DNA of 64,000 nucleotides. It comes from Zea mays. Its lineage: Eukaryota > Streptophyta > Magnoliopsida > Poales > Poaceae. The notes beneath the pieces were generated by a model, which was not told the origin of the DNA, ran no database searches, and saw only the letters and a program-made list of their open reading frames with translations. Numbering within the stretch: the stretch's first letter is position 1; each line of letters starts with the position of its first letter. The stretch is from contig NC_050097.1 of the NCBI RefSeq assembly GCF_902167145.1, forward strand, positions 224,831,034-224,895,033, written 5' to 3'. The translations under genes were made by a program, and so were the position numbers. This document shows, piece by piece, positions 11,334 to 23,350 of the stretch.

Positions 11334-12134
11334 ATCTCCCCCTTTTTGGTGATTTATGCCAACACAACATAAACAACTAGAACAATTGCAATATCACTTC
11401 AAATAAAAACTCAAATTTATTTTGATTCAATTTTGGCATATATGGATCATCCTTTGCCACCACTTGGTTTGTTTTTGAAAATCAAACTCAAATCTCTATC
11501 TCTAAGTCAAACACACATGTTGAAGTATAAATAGAGTCATTCCAAAAGAGATTGATCAAAGATTTCAAAAACTCCCCCTATTTCCCATAATCAACACTTC
11601 TCCCCACAAGAGGCCAACTTTTGACAAGAGAAATAATAAAAGAGAAATAATAAAAGGGTTTTGTCAACACAAAACGCTCTATTCTACTATTTTCAAAATC
11701 TCTCAAGTGGTAGCTGATCCATTTTTCACTTTGGCCTTTATTTTCTCCCCCTTTGGCATCAAGCACCAAAACGGGATCAATCTTGGCCCTTTAACCCCAT
11801 TGCCTCACCAAAATCTTCAATTAAGAGCAAATAGGCAATAAGAGTTTAAAGATGAACTTGGAATAAGGTACCCTCTCATCGGAGTGCAGTGGAAGTCTTT
11901 CATGGTCCAAGTCCACCTTTTCCCTTCCAATCCTCCTTCGAGACTAAAACACCAACTCAAGCACATGGTTAGTCTCAAAGGGTCAAGTTGTAACACATCT
12001 CCCCCTAAACATGTGCATCACTTTGCAACGGACTTGCGAGGTCCAGGGAGTGTTTATACAACTTGAGCACCACAATAAGCAACAAAATGCAGAAAAGAAC
12101 ATGATCAAAAGCATAAATACAAGTATGCTACAAT
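11334..12134 (-). other. Sirevirus 3' non-coding internal region with repeated polypurine tracts (copy 2)
   Basis: This is the twin of 3635-4435. CTCCCCCT recurs near 11336, 11570, 11747 and 11998. No gene is seen. Confidence 0.7.
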
Positions 12135-15100
12135 TCAATCCAAGTTCCGTGAATCTAAGACATTTAGCTCACTACGCAACCTGCAAAAGGTCTTTTCATC
12201 TAGAGGCTTGGTAAAGATATCGGCTAGCTGGTTCTCGGTGCTAACATGAAACACTTCGATATCTCCCTTTTGCTGGTGGTCTCTCAAAAAGTGATGCCGG
12301 ATGTCTATGTGCTTTGTGCGGCTGTGCTCAACAGGATTCTCCGCCATGCGGATAGCACTCTCATTATCACATAGGAGTGGGACTTTGCTCAGATTGTAGC
12401 CAAAGTCCCTGAGGGTTTGCCTCATCCAAAGTAGTTGCGCGCAACACTGTCCTGCGGCAACGTACTCGGCCTCAGCGGTGGATAGGGCAACGGAGGTTTG
12501 TTTCTTAGAGTTCCACGACACCAGGGACCTTCCTAAGAATTGGCACGTCCCTGATGTACTCTTCCTATCGACCTTACATCCAGCATAGTCGGAATCTGAG
12601 TATCCAACTAAGTCAAAGGTAGACCCCTTTGGATACCAGAGCCCGAAGCAAGGCGTAGCAACCAAATATCTAAGAATTCGCTTCACCGCCACTAAGTGAC
12701 ACTCCTTAGGATCGGATTGAAATCTAGCACACATGCATACGCTAAGCATAATATCCGGTCTACTTGCACATAAATAAAGTAAAGACCCTATCATTGACCG
12801 GTATGCTTTTTGATCAACGGACTTACCTCCTTTGTTGAGGTCGGTGTGTCCGTCAGTCCCCATCGGAGTCTTTGCGGGCTTGGCGTCCTTCATCCCAAAC
12901 CGCTTTAGCAGATCTTGCGTGTACTTCGTTTGGGAGATGAAGGTGCCGTCCTTGAGTTGCTTCACTTGGAACCCAAGGAAGTAGTTCAACTCGCCCATCA
13001 TTGACATCTCGAATTTATGCGTCATTACCCTGCTAAATTCTTCACAAGACTTTTGGTTAGTAGAACCAAATATTATGTCATCGACATAAATTTGGCACAC
13101 AAACAAATCACCATCACATGTCTTAGTGAACAGAGTTGGATCGGCTTTCCCAACCTTGAAAGCATTAGCAAGTAAAAAGTCTCTAAGGCATTCATACCAT
13201 GCTCTTGGGGCTTGCTTAAGTCCATAGAGCGCCTTAGAGAGCTTACACACATGGTCGGGATACCGTTCATCCTCGAAGCCAGGGGGTTGCTCCACGTACA
13301 CCTCCTCCTTGATTGGCCCGTTGAGGAAGGCGCTCTTCACATCCATTTGGAACAACCTGAAAGAATGGTGAGCGGCATATGCTAGCAAGATACGAATTGA
13401 TTCTAGCCTAGCCACAGGAGCAAAAGTCTCCTCAAAGTCCAAACCTGCGACTTGGGCATAACCTTTTGCCACAAGTCGAGCCTTGTTCCTCGTCACCATC
13501 CCGTGCTCGTCCTGTTTGTTGCGGAACACCCACTTGGTTCCCACAACATTTTGCTTGGGACGAGGTACCAGTGTCCAAACTTCATTGCGCTTGAAGTTGT
13601 TGAGCTCCTCCTGCATGGCCAACACCCAGTCCGGATCTAGCAAGGCCTCCTCTACCCTGAAAGGCTCAATAGAAGAGACAAAAGAGTAATGCTCACAAAA
13701 ATTAACTAATCGAGATCGAGTAGTTACTCCCTTGCTAATGTCACCCAGAATTTGGTCGACGGGATGATCCCTTTGAATCATCGCTCGAACTTGGGTTGGA
13801 GGTGCTGGTTGCGTTTCTTCCTCCATCGCATGAACATCTTGTGCTCCCCCTTGATCACACGCCTCTTGTTGATGAACCTGTTCATCGTCTTGAGTTGGGG
13901 GATGCACCGTTGTTGAGGAAGGAGATTGATCACGTTCATCTTGTTCCAGTGGCCGCACTTCTCCAATCGCCATGGTTCGTATAGCGGCTGTCGGAACATC
14001 TTCTTCATCTACATCATCACAATCAACAACTTGCTCTCTTGGAGAGCCATTAGTCTCATCAAATACAACGTCGCTAGAGACTTCAACCAAACCCGATGAT
14101 TTGTTGAAGACTCTATACGCCTTTGTATTTGAGTCATAACCTAACAAAAACCCTTCTACAGCTTTGGGAGCAAACTTAGAATTTCTACCCTTCTTCACTA
14201 GAATGTAGCACTTGCTCCCAAATACACGAAAGTAAGATACATTGGGTTTGTTACCGGTTAGTAGCTCATACGAAGTCTTCTTGAGGAGGCGATGAAGATA
14301 GACCCTGTTGATGGCGTGGCAAGCCGTGTTCACGGCTTCCGACCAAAAACACTCGGGGGTCTTGAATTCTCCAAGCATTGTCCTTGCCATATCGATTAGC
14401 GTCCTGTTCTTCCTCTCTACCACACCATTTTGCTGTGGTGTGTAGGGAGCGGAGAACTCGTGCTTGATCCCTTCCTCCTCAAGGAACTCCTCCACTTGAA
14501 GGTTCTTGAACTCGGACCCGTTGTCGCTCCTTATCTTCTTCACTTTGAGCTCAAACTCATTTTGAGCTCTCCTGAGGAAGCGCTTGAGGGTCCCTTGGGT
14601 TTCAGACTTATCCTGCAAAAAGAATACCCAAGTGAAGCGGGAAAAGTCATCAACAATAACTAAACCATACTTACTCCCTCCTATGCTCAGATAGGCGACG
14701 GGTCCGAAGAGGTCCATATGCAACAGCTCCAGGGGTCTTGAAGTGGTCATCACATTCTTGCTGTGATGCGCTCCTCCCACTTGTTTACCTGCTTGACAAG
14801 CTGCACAAGGTCTATCTTTTTCGAAATGCACGTTAGTCAAACCTATCACGTGTTCTCCCTTTAGAAGCTTGTGAAGGTTCTTCATCCCCACATGTGCTAA
14901 GCGGCGATGCCACAGCCAGCCCATGCTAGTCTTAGCTATTAAGCATGCATCTAGACCGGCCTCTTCTTTTGCAAAATCAACTAAATAAAGTTTGCCGTCT
15001 AATACACCCTTAAAAGCTAATGAATCATCGCTTCTTCTAAAGACAGACACATCTACATTTGTAAATAGGCAGTTATATCCCATATGACATAATTGACTAA

Positions 15101-15341
15101 CAGATAGCAAATTATATCCAAGACTCTCTACTAAAAATACATTAGAGATAGAATGCTCATTAGAAATTGCAATTTTACCTAACCCTTTTACCTTGCCTTG
15201 ATTCCCATCACCGAATATAATTGAATCTTGGGAATCCTTATTCTTGACGTAGGAAGTGAACATCTTCTTTTCCCCCGTCATATGGTTTGTGCATCCGCTG
15301 TCGATAATCCAGCTTGAACCCCCGGATGCATAAACCTGCAA
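12135..15341 (-). CDS. pol: Opie-like pol, copy 2, intact polyprotein frame
   Basis: The open frame is 1068 codons. An aspartic protease with [10 protein letters not shown] lies near residue 15. The integrase has an HHCC zinc finger (H146, H150, C179, C182) and a DD35E triad at D210, D273 and E309, with [14 protein letters not shown]. Reverse transcriptase carries [11 protein letters not shown] and YVDDIIFGS, and RNase H has STAEAEY and ends with [10 protein letters not shown]. The frame opens at a TTG, not an ATG, seven bases past gag and in the +1 frame relative to it, so pol is probably made by frameshifting, splicing or another fusion route. It differs from copy 1 by a W where copy 1 has a stop, plus a few missense changes. 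It may be coding-competent, but activity cannot be judged from sequence. Confidence 0.92.
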   Translation of the reverse strand: MQVYASGGSSWIIDSGCTNHMTGEKKMFTSYVKNKDSQDSIIFGDGNQGKVKGLGKIAISNEHSISNVFLVESLGYNLLSVSQLCHMGYNCLFTNVDVSVFRRSDDSLAFKGVLDGKLYLVDFAKEEAGLDACLIAKTSMGWLWHRRLAHVGMKNLHKLLKGEHVIGLTNVHFEKDRPCAACQAGKQVGGAHHSKNVMTTSRPLELLHMDLFGPVAYLSIGGSKYGLVIVDDFSRFTWVFFLQDKSETQGTLKRFLRRAQNEFELKVKKIRSDNGSEFKNLQVEEFLEEEGIKHEFSAPYTPQQNGVVERKNRTLIDMARTMLGEFKTPECFWSEAVNTACHAINRVYLHRLLKKTSYELLTGNKPNVSYFRVFGSKCYILVKKGRNSKFAPKAVEGFLLGYDSNTKAYRVFNKSSGLVEVSSDVVFDETNGSPREQVVDCDDVDEEDVPTAAIRTMAIGEVRPLEQDERDQSPSSTTVHPPTQDDEQVHQQEACDQGGAQDVHAMEEETQPAPPTQVRAMIQRDHPVDQILGDISKGVTTRSRLVNFCEHYSFVSSIEPFRVEEALLDPDWVLAMQEELNNFKRNEVWTLVPRPKQNVVGTKWVFRNKQDEHGMVTRNKARLVAKGYAQVAGLDFEETFAPVARLESIRILLAYAAHHSFRLFQMDVKSAFLNGPIKEEVYVEQPPGFEDERYPDHVCKLSKALYGLKQAPRAWYECLRDFLLANAFKVGKADPTLFTKTCDGDLFVCQIYVDDIIFGSTNQKSCEEFSRVMTHKFEMSMMGELNYFLGFQVKQLKDGTFISQTKYTQDLLKRFGMKDAKPAKTPMGTDGHTDLNKGGKSVDQKAYRSMIGSLLYLCASRPDIMLSVCMCARFQSDPKECHLVAVKRILRYLVATPCFGLWYPKGSTFDLVGYSDSDYAGCKVDRKSTSGTCQFLGRSLVSWNSKKQTSVALSTAEAEYVAAGQCCAQLLWMRQTLRDFGYNLSKVPLLCDNESAIRMAENPVEHSRTKHIDIRHHFLRDHQQKGDIEVFHVSTENQLADIFTKPLDEKTFCRLRSELNVLDSRNLD

Positions 15342-15348
15342 GGCAAAT

Positions 15349-17730
15349 TTAGGCTTGGGACTTAGGTACCCAACTCTTGTTGGGTCCTACAAGGTTAGTG
15401 CAAATATCCTTAGGGACCCAAATGCAAGTTTCGTCTCCCTTGCATTTTGCCCCTAACTTCCTAGCGACTATCTTCCTATCCTTTCTACAAATGGCAAAGG
15501 AAGCATTTAGGGCATGATAAATTGTAGAAGGTCCATGAACTTTCCTATGAGCAACATTTCTCCTAGGCATATTGTGAATAACATTTCTTCTACAAACCTT
15601 TCTATCATGCACAACATGAGAACTAGAGGCAGTCATAGCATAAGAATCATAAGCATGTGAATCAAAGGCATCATAACTTCTAAAAACATTTCTAGAATTT
15701 TTCCTATCATGATACAAAAAGGCATGGTTCCTTTTAGCACTAGTAGCCATAGGGGCCTTCCCTTTCTCCTTAGCGGGAATGGGAGCCTTATGGCTTGTTA
15801 AGTTCTTGGCTTCCCTTTTGTAGCCAAGTCCATCCTTAATTGAGGGATGTCTACCAATCGTATAGGCATCCCTTGCAAATTTCAATTTATCAAATTCGCT
15901 TTTGCTAGTCTTAAGTTGGGCATTAAGACTAGACACTTCATCATTCAATTTAGAAATTGAAGCTAGATGTTCACTACACGCATCAATGTCAAAATCTTTA
16001 CACCTAGTGCAAATCACAACATGTTCTACACAAGATGTTGATTTACTAGCTACTTCTAGTTTAGCATTTAAGTCATTATTAACACTTTTTAAAGTAGCAA
16101 TGTTTTCATGACAAGAAGATAATTCACTAGAAAGTACTTCATTTCTTTTAACTTCTAAAGCATAGGATTTTTGTGCCTCTACAAACTTATCATGCTCATC
16201 ATACAACAAATCCTCTTGCTTTTCTAAAAGCCTATCCTTTTCATTCAAGGCATCAATCAATTCATTGATTTTATCAATTTTATTTCTATCCAATCCCTTG
16301 AACAAACTAGAATAATCTATTTCATCATCACTAGACTCATCGTCACTAGAAGAATCATAAGTGACATCATTACGAGTGATTACCTTCTTCTCTCTTGCCA
16401 TGAGGCAAGTGTGACGCTCGTTGGGGAAGAGGGATGACTTGTTGAAGGCGGTGGCGGCGAGTCCTTCATTGTCGGAGTCGGAAGAGGAGCAGTCCGAATC
16501 CCACTCCTTGCCTAGATGCGCCTCGCCCTTTGCCTTCTTATAGTTCTTCTTCTTTTCCCTCTTGTTCCCTTGATCCTGATCACTATCATTGTCGGGACAG
16601 TTAGCAATAAAATGACCAAGCTTACCGCATTTGAAGCATGATCGCTTTCCCTTGGTCTTAGCCTTGCTCGGCTGTCCCTTTCGACTTTTTAGCGCCGTCT
16701 TGAATCTTTTAATGATGAGGGCCATCTCTTCATCATTAAGACCGGCAGCCTCAATTTGTGCCACCTTGCTGGGTAGCGCCTCCTTGCTCCTTGTTGCCTT
16801 GAGAGCAATGGGTTGAGGCTCGTTGATCGGACCATTCAAGGCATCGTCGACGTATCTTGCCTCCTTGATCATCATCCGCCCGCTTACGAATTTTCCGAGT
16901 ACCTCCTCGGGCGTCATCTTCGTGTACCTGGGATTCTCACGAATATTGTTCACGAGATGAGGATCAAGAACGGTAAATGACCTTAGCATTAGGCGGACGA
17001 CGTCGTGATCCGTCCATCGCGTGCTTCCGTAGCTCCTTATTTTGTTGATAAGGATCTTGAGCCGGTTGTATGTTTGCGTCGGCTCCTCGCCCCTTATCAT
17101 CGCGAATCGTCCGAGCTCGCCCTCCACCAACTCCATCTTGGTGAGTAAGGTGACATCATTCCCCTCATGAGAGATCTTGAGGGTGTCCCAAATCTGCTTG
17201 GCATTGTCCAAGCCGCTCACCTTGTGATACTCGTCCCTGCACAAAGAGGCTAGCAACACAGTAGTAGCTTGTGCATTTTTATGGATCTGTTCATTAATAA
17301 ATGAAGGACTATCCGAGCTATCAAATTTCATTCCACTTTCCACAATCTCCCAAATGCTTGGATGGAGAGAAAATAGGTGTGTACGCATTTTGTGACTCCA
17401 AAATCCGTAGTCCTCTCCATCAAAGTGAGGGGGCTTGCCAAGTGGAATGGGGAGCAAATGAGCATTTGAGCTGTGCGGAATGCGCGAATAATCAAAAGAA
17501 AAGTTTGAGTTAACCGCCTTTTGTTTGTCGTAGTCGTCGTCCTTGTGGGAAGAAGTAGACTCGTCGCTGTCGTAGTAGACGATCTCCTTGATACGTCGTG
17601 TCTTCTTCTTCTTCCCATCTTTACGTCTGTGGCCCGAGCCAGAGTCGTTGGATTTGTCATCTTTTGGCTCGTTGACGAAGAACTCCTTTTCCTTGTCGTT
17701 GATCACGATTCCCTTCCCCTTAGGATCCAT
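15349..17730 (-). CDS. gag: Opie-like gag, copy 2
   Basis: An intact 793-codon ORF begins at ATG 17730, about 40 nt from the primer site next to LTR C. The architecture equals copy 1: capsid-like region, CCHC knuckle, and a long acidic and coiled-coil C-terminal extension ending in a basic stretch ([10 protein letters not shown]). It carries alanines where copy 1 has three threonines (KQKAVNS, RFKTALK, EGLAATA). The pol frame opens seven bases after its stop. Each threonine/alanine difference is one C/T transition on the plus strand, with copy 1 holding T. Confidence 0.92.
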   Translation of the reverse strand: MDPKGKGIVINDKEKEFFVNEPKDDKSNDSGSGHRRKDGKKKKTRRIKEIVYYDSDESTSSHKDDDYDKQKAVNSNFSFDYSRIPHSSNAHLLPIPLGKPPHFDGEDYGFWSHKMRTHLFSLHPSIWEIVESGMKFDSSDSPSFINEQIHKNAQATTVLLASLCRDEYHKVSGLDNAKQIWDTLKISHEGNDVTLLTKMELVEGELGRFAMIRGEEPTQTYNRLKILINKIRSYGSTRWTDHDVVRLMLRSFTVLDPHLVNNIRENPRYTKMTPEEVLGKFVSGRMMIKEARYVDDALNGPINEPQPIALKATRSKEALPSKVAQIEAAGLNDEEMALIIKRFKTALKSRKGQPSKAKTKGKRSCFKCGKLGHFIANCPDNDSDQDQGNKREKKKNYKKAKGEAHLGKEWDSDCSSSDSDNEGLAATAFNKSSLFPNERHTCLMAREKKVITRNDVTYDSSSDDESSDDEIDYSSLFKGLDRNKIDKINELIDALNEKDRLLEKQEDLLYDEHDKFVEAQKSYALEVKRNEVLSSELSSCHENIATLKSVNNDLNAKLEVASKSTSCVEHVVICTRCKDFDIDACSEHLASISKLNDEVSSLNAQLKTSKSEFDKLKFARDAYTIGRHPSIKDGLGYKREAKNLTSHKAPIPAKEKGKAPMATSAKRNHAFLYHDRKNSRNVFRSYDAFDSHAYDSYAMTASSSHVVHDRKVCRRNVIHNMPRRNVAHRKVHGPSTIYHALNASFAICRKDRKIVARKLGAKCKGDETCIWVPKDICTNLVGPNKSWVPKSQA

Positions 17731-17769
17731 CTCTTCGGGCGGTTAGTCCCTTTCTTGAAGAGAACGGTT

Positions 17770-17780
17770 CTGATACCAAT
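17770..17780 (-). other. Primer binding site (initiator tRNA-Met), copy 2
   Basis: The minus strand reads TTGGTATCAG immediately after the end of LTR C, with one spacer base, as in copy 1. Confidence 0.85.
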
Positions 17781-19033
17781 TGAGAGCACCTAGAGGGGGG
17801 GTGAATAGGTGATCCTGTAAAACTTAAACTTATAGCCACAAAAACTTGTTAAGGGTTAGCACAATAATTGCCAAGTGGCTAAAGAGGAGATCTTGCACAA
17901 TATGACAATCACAAAGAATTCAACACAGAGAAGACACAGTGATTTATCCCGTGGTTCGGCCAAGTACAAAACTTGCCTACTCCACGTTGTGGCGTCCCAA
18001 CGGACGAGGGTTGCAATCAACCCCTCTCAAGCGGTCCAAAGACCCACTTGAATACCACGGTGTTTTGCCTTGCTTATCTTTATCCCACTCGCGAGGAATC
18101 TCCACAAATTGGAGTCTCTCGCCCTTACACGTAAAGTTCACAAAGAAGCACGGAGTAAGGGAGGGAAGCAACACACACAAATCCACAGCGAAATGCGCAC
18201 ACACACGGCCAAGAATCGAGCTCAAAGACTATCTCAAAGTTCTCACAAGAACGGAGCTCGAATCACTTAGAATAACAAACGGATGCGCAAAGACTGAGTG
18301 TGGATGATCAAGAATGCTCTAAGGTTGCTTGGTTTTTTTCCTCCTCCATGCGCCTAGGGGTCCCTTTTATAGCCCCAAGGCAGCTAGGAGCCGTTGAGAA
18401 CAAATCCAGAAGGCCATCCTTGCCTTCTGTCGTCGGGCGCACCGGACAGTCCGGTGCACACCGGACACTGTCCGGTGCCCGATTCCTTTCCTTAAATGGC
18501 GAAGCCGACCGTTGCAGATCTGGGAGCCGTTGGCGCACCGGACATGTCCGGTGCACACCGGACATGTCCGGTGCCCTCTTCCGACCGTTGGCTTGGCCAC
18601 GTGTCGCGCGCGGAATCCGCGGCCGACCGTTGGCCCGGCCGACCGTTGGCTCACCGGACAGTCCGGTGCACACCGGACAGTCCGGTGAATTTTAGCCGAA
18701 CGCCATCAGCAAATTCCCGAGAGCGGCCTCTTCGGTCGAGGCAGCCTGGCGCACCGGACACTGTCCGGTGCACCACCGGACAGTCCGGTGCTCCAGACTG
18801 AAGCAGCCTTCTGGCTGTACACAGCCAACTTCTTTCTTTTCTTTTTCTTCTTGTTTCCAATACTTAGACAAGTATATTAGTACACAAAACCAATGTACTC
18901 AGTATTAGAAACATACCTTTGCTCTAGATTTGCACTTTGTTCATCCATGGGCATTGATTCACATTAAAGCACTTGTGTTGACACTCAATCACCAAAATAC
19001 TTAGAAATGGCCCAAGGGCACATTTCCCTTTCA
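17781..19033 (-). repeat. LTR C (5'-most LTR of the dimer)
   Basis: The LTR is 1253 bp with the same ends as LTRs A and B, and the minus-strand TATA box is at 18364-18371. It has one extra base in a palindrome (ACATGT for ACAGT at about 18565) and a few private C/T changes. The right flank AAAAC (19034-19038) pairs with 2375-2379. Confidence 0.92.
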
Positions 19034-19498
19034 AAAACCCATGATGTTTTGTATCACTGTTGTAATTGATTATAAAGGGGATAGATGTAATTTCACATAG
19101 GCTGTGTCATGTGCCTATAAATAGATGAACAGTGCCCCTGTACTGTTCAGGCAATCCTGTAATTGCTGGCGAGCCATACTGGAATTATTGTTTTCCGTCG
19201 AGGAGAATGTATAAACGTATCCAAATGTCATGTTTAAATATTCAAATCTATATAATGAAATTTAAGAATTATGTTATCTGTTTCTAACACATGTTTCACA
19301 CGTTATGATTCCTTTTACATTGTTGCATAAATTTAATCACGAAGGTATGACCTTCGTGACATTTTATTCATGACCATCGTCCGAAGTTCATTGTATCCTT
19401 GGGGAAATAATGTTTCAGCGGACGAAGGGCATTAATATTTAACATTTTGTATGTTGCCTTGTTCTTAATTCATAGCGTTTGAGAACAAGTCCCCAACA

Positions 19499-20629
19499 AT
19501 ATTTGAATAAATATATTATTTAAGTAAGGTCTACCTATATAATATAAAGAAATTGTAGCAATGTATAAGCAACTAACTATTAAAATATATGCATGAAACA
19601 CTATATTTTTGTTTTTTCAATATCCAAACTTGTGTATGTGTGAAATTTGTTTGTCGAAAAAAATTGGGTATTCAATTGAATACCCTTTAAATATTGGTGG
19701 GCCACCTCTCACTACGTCATAATTGTGTTGTGTCATGTCATCGTGACGAATTCTCCATCCAAACACATCACAATAGGCTCTTAGCCATATCGTGTCAGTG
19801 GGCATGGCAGCCCACTGTGCTAAGGGTCTAAGGCATTATAAACTAACCATATTTCAACATGACCTGTCAATGCCTCTAGGTAGGGGTACCCCATGCGCTA
19901 CATCATAGCTGGCCAACATGGACTATGAACTAAGGACCCCACCATCATGGCGTGTCATATCAGGGAGACCCAACTACATAGAGAAGAATGTGTGGTCGGG
20001 ACCCCTGCCACGTGGCCGTATAGGGGGTCCCATGTCACACATGACTCAGCCAAACCCCCACCCTGTGGGAACCCTCACCAATCCGTTGATGGGGTCCGAT
20101 GGCGACACGTGTCGTTGGCGCCCCTCGTCCCTGATGGATCCGATCGCGTCACATGTCTCGGGGCTCCCAACGAAAACCAACGGCCCTCTGGGTGGCCTCC
20201 AGTATCCGCCCACTCCACCGACCACAATGGGGTCTAGGGGACCCATGTGCCCCTGGCCCCCGGTGCCCTAGGAGGGCTCCGCGCGCACCAGTGTGTGGAC
20301 CGTCCACAACGCGGCTGGTCAAAGGGTTGGAGTTAGAGAGTGGTTGTGCATGTGCGATGAGCCAGGCATAATCGTGCCTATATCTTATGCCCTGCTGGTT
20401 TTTAGGCCCATACATCTTAGGCGTGGCAATAGTGCGCCATTGTGGGCGCATGCATGGGTGACGATCGCCACGTCTAGTGATGACTTACTCCATCCACGAT
20501 GCACGAGTGACATTTACCACCCACGACGTGCTGGCAACAGTGCCACAGGACTGAGGATGGACGGTTACACCTTCAATAGCAACAGTGCCACAAGACAATC
20601 AAATATTTCATGACCCATAATGAATGCTA
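19499..20629. other. Unassigned intergenic or repeat-derived sequence
   Basis: No supported gene is present. The first 350 bp are AT-rich and contain a perfect 20-bp palindrome at 19666-19685. The region 19880-20560 is GC-richer, with short overlapping frames lacking any recognised domain, and looks like decayed repeat sequence. Confidence 0.4.
19666..19685. repeat. Perfect 20-bp palindrome
   Basis: GGGTATTCAATTGAATACCC equals its own reverse complement over all 20 bases. It lies in AT-rich sequence just right of the gypsy LTR and is flanked by TT and TT. No function can be assigned. Confidence 0.9.
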
Positions 20630-21299
20630 GAGAGTTAAGGAATTAATCCCACATTGCCTAGTTGAGGAAGGCTTTGACTAACTTATAAGGTGGACCAGTG
20701 TACATTTGTTGTGAAGTTGAAAAAGGCGATTGGTGTGTCACATGTGTGCATGCTCGTTCACCTCGCTAGGCCAGATGGTGCAGGTGGTGCAGTCGGACGG
20801 AATGTGATGTGTTTATTTTTCCTTTATAGAGTATAATCAGGTCATTAGAGGATGCGTCAATTACCTGTAACCACAAAATAATGGTCATAAAAGTGTTAGT
20901 TATCAATAACCGTGGAATGATGAACATCAATGATGTTGGAGTGATGGCCATCAGAGCCTACCCGAGGGCCTCTAGATTCAACGAACCTAGCATCTCTTAC
21001 ACCTATAAAAGGAGCAGACACCCCTCTACTTAGAACACAACAACACAGGAGCTCGCAGGTGCTCCTGCAGTCCTGCTTGTTAGAAGACCTCTCCCTTCTC
21101 TCTCTGGCTTTGCTGCTAGCTGCTTATCATCTCCATTGTTAGGCTCTAAGTGCATGGATCTAGCAAGTGCAAGCTTCCAAAATGGTTGTCGTTCAAACAC
21201 TCATTTGTTTGAGTGAGGAACATGCAATCATGTTTTGGAAATTGTCTTCGATACGATTGCTCGATCGATGCTGATACACGATCTACATTGTGTCAACTA

Positions 21300-22020
21300 G
21301 GACAGTTATATCAATTAGCAGAATGTCTACTACATAGCATGATCCTTATGTCCAATGGTTATCAATAATGACCGTATTTACTATATTCATAGTAAACTTA
21401 TTAGATCCAGAAATGCATCTTTTGCTTGTCATTAGTTGTTTTATATAAATTTTCTAGATTAAAATAAAACTAGAAAAACTAAGTTTATAACAATCCAAAA
21501 ACGTAATAGGTCTTTTTCGACCGTTGGCTTTGCTAGTATGCTAAAACCAAATGTTTTGAGGGCTCACACTATAAAAGGTGGCATCAAAGGTACATATATA
21601 CTATGGTTGATAGCCATGCACTGTTATTTCATTGCCAAACCTAGATCACCTACACCACACACTACCAAAGACAGGGGCGAAGCCAGAGCTTTGCCAGCCA
21701 GGGATGAGCAGATGGTGGACCGCGCAGAAGAGTTGCCGCCTAGGCACCCGCCTTCATGTCTGCATGGTGTCGTATGCATCATCTATCGCGACGACGCCAT
21801 TGACACCGTGAAATCAGCCCTGCATTATGCCTTTGTGGCGCTAACCAGTTACAGCACCACATGTATTCCAACCGTTGAGGTACATGCATCCACCGCCGGC
21901 ACAGCCAACCACTTCAACGCCAAAGCCTTCTACCTGGAGCACTTCATCATCCTTTGCAGTTTGTAGGTCGTACATGATCGCGTGCTCATTGCCAAATCTA
22001 GGACCAAAAGTGTGAACTTG
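21300..22020 (+). other. Leader or inserted sequence of the decayed copia element
   Basis: A 142-codon frame (21538-21966) is open, but its product has no domain I recognise, its composition shifts midway, and no promoter or splice context supports it. It is treated as non-coding or as an insertion in the copia leader. Confidence 0.3.
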
Positions 22021-22228
22021 TGTTCTCCTTCCTCTTAGAGCATGGTAAGGTTTCTAGCTCCCACATTCTATGCTCTTGTCGTTCTGTGTCCTCGAGGTGT
22101 TCGATGAAATTTCGAGGTGCGACGGTGGCATGTGGTGCCCAAGCTTCTGTTACCATCTGGCTTCACCACCGACAGAGAGGAAAATGTGTTCAAGGATGTG
22201 GATGCTATGTTCAAGGGGGCAATAGTAG

Positions 22229-22800
22229 GTGCTAGGAGATTCTACAACAGACTCTTATGTGATGTTGTCCACTAGAAAAGAGATGTGGGATGTACTGGAG
22301 GCCAAATATAGGGTGCCTAACATCGATAGTGAGTTGTATATCATGGAGCATTTTCATAAATATAGAATGATTGATGGTCGCTTAGTAGTAGAACAAGCTT
22401 ATGATATGCATTTACTGGTGAAATAACTCAAAGAATTTGGTTGTGCGCTGCTTGAGAAGGTTGTGGCATGTTGCATTATTGCAAAACTACCACAGACTTA
22501 GATAGATTTTGCTATCTCTCTAAAACATAAGAGGCGGAAGTTTGACATCACCAACCTCGTTGGCTCTTTGGATATTGAAGAGAAGGTGAGAGAATAAGAT
22601 GTCCATGGCAAAAAAAAAGTAGTTGAGGAGACCTCTAGTTCTCATGAGGTACATAAAAATTCCCAAAACTCCTATAAGAAGTCCAAGCAAGAACTCAAAC
22701 AGAAGAATACCACTACTTGTAAGAAGAAGAAGAAAAAGGGCAATTATTTCACTTGTGGCAAGACCGAGCATTATTTAAGGGAGTGCTCGGATGCCAAACA
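22229..22800 (+). pseudogene. Copia gag fragment
   Basis: The translation contains MWDVLEAKYRVPNIDSELYI and MEHFHKYRMIDGRLVVEQAY, which match the UBN2-type gag of plant copia elements. Further right, in other frames, are a lysine-rich run and FTCGKTEHYLRECS, a CCHC knuckle with several key positions kept. Stops and frameshifts separate the pieces, so the gene is dead. Confidence 0.65.
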
Positions 22801-23042
22801 AAAAGTCTATAAATGTGATTGAGGCTGATGGAGGAACTTCAGGGTATAGTAATTTATTACCTATTGTTCTTTCCATTTGTCATTCACTCAATTGATGGGT
22901 TGACACAGGAGCTAATAACCAGGTGTGTACTCATATTTTTTTGATTTCTTATTAGGTCGAGAGAAGTTCCTCTTTGTTGATAGGGAATAAAGCATGTGTG
23001 GTTGTTTAAGGTGTTGGTACAAATCTTACTGCGGGAAAGACC

Positions 23043-23350
23043 ATGCAAGTAAAGGACGTGCGACACGTCCCCTCAAGAAGAAAGAATTTAATTAGTGGCT
23101 TTTTATTATGTAGAGGTGATTACAAACTTATGTTTGATCCTAATAAATGTATAATGTCTAAATATAGAACATTTATTAATAAAGGTTATGAGTGCAAAGG
23201 CTTGTTTTGCTTGTCTTTATCTGATGCTTGCTTCAAATCTGTAAATCATATGAGTCATAAAAATGAGACAGATATTTAGCACTCTCGCTTATGCTATATA
23301 AGTTTTGGTTGCATTACATGCTTAGCCAGTATGAGTCAGAAAAAGTCCAT
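23043..23350 (+). pseudogene. Copia protease/GAG-pre-integrase fragment
   Basis: VRHVPSRRKNLISGFLLCR and YECKGLFCLSLSD match the stretch between protease and integrase in plant copia pol. Then comes HSRLCYISFGCITCLASMS, the start of the integrase zinc-finger region. A TAG (23277-23279) interrupts the frame. The copy ends shortly after, next to a MITE. Confidence 0.65.

Larger units (their letters stand above)
2380..19033 (-). mobile_element. Opie-like Sirevirus with three LTRs and two internal regions (dimeric element)
   Basis: The order is LTR (2380-3634), internal (3635-10081), LTR (10082-11333), internal (11334-17780), LTR (17781-19033). Both internal regions are 6447 bp. The outer flanks carry a single 5-bp target duplication, AAAAC, at 2375-2379 and 19034-19038. 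The element is on the minus strand: each gag lies to the right of its pol and each primer site abuts the LTR to its right. The internal copies differ at only about nine positions by eye. One insertion followed by unequal LTR-LTR recombination between sister chromatids or homologues explains three LTRs inside one duplication pair. The LTR ends (TGAAAGGGAAATGTG...GGTGCTCTCA, minus strand) fit Opie. Confidence 0.9.
1165..19498 (+). mobile_element. 3' end of a Ty3/gypsy element (Tat lineage), split by nested insertions
   Basis: The visible pieces are 1165-2379 and 19039-19498. They hold, in order, an antisense ORF (1162-1728), non-coding sequence, a purine-rich tract with GGGGCTAC (2204-2213), and one LTR beginning TGTTGGGG at 2214 and ending CCCCAACA at 19498. 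An antisense ORF between pol and the 3' LTR is known for Tat-lineage elements such as the Grande, Cinful-Zeon and Huck types. The left side is cut by the Ji-like LTR and the LTR is split by the Opie-like dimer. The exact family is not assigned. Confidence 0.65.
2214..19498 (+). repeat. Gypsy LTR split by the Opie-like dimer (2214-2379 and 19039-19498)
   Basis: The LTR starts TGTTGGGG and ends CCCCAACA, perfect short inverted ends. Removing the inserted element and one AAAAC copy gives an LTR of about 626 bp. A TATA box (TATAAATA, 19116-19123) sits in the right fragment. The bases after the end, ATATT (19499-19503), are the candidate target duplication, but its partner is outside the visible part of the element. 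Confidence 0.75.

Noticed and set aside
18300..18801. Proline/arginine-rich frames of 95-131 codons in the Opie-like LTRs
   Set aside because: They are translations of the palindrome cluster, repeat in all three LTRs, and differ between copies by frameshifts.
2375..19038. Two independent Opie insertions side by side
   Set aside because: Independent insertions would give four LTRs and two target duplication pairs; only three LTRs and one pair are present.
19918..20613. Overlapping 60-117 codon frames on both strands
   Set aside because: No domain, no splice or promoter context, and similar length in several frames, as expected from GC-rich non-coding sequence.
21538..21966. 142-codon plus-strand frame as a gene
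   Set aside because: No recognised domain and located inside a decayed copia element; kept only as unassigned sequence.
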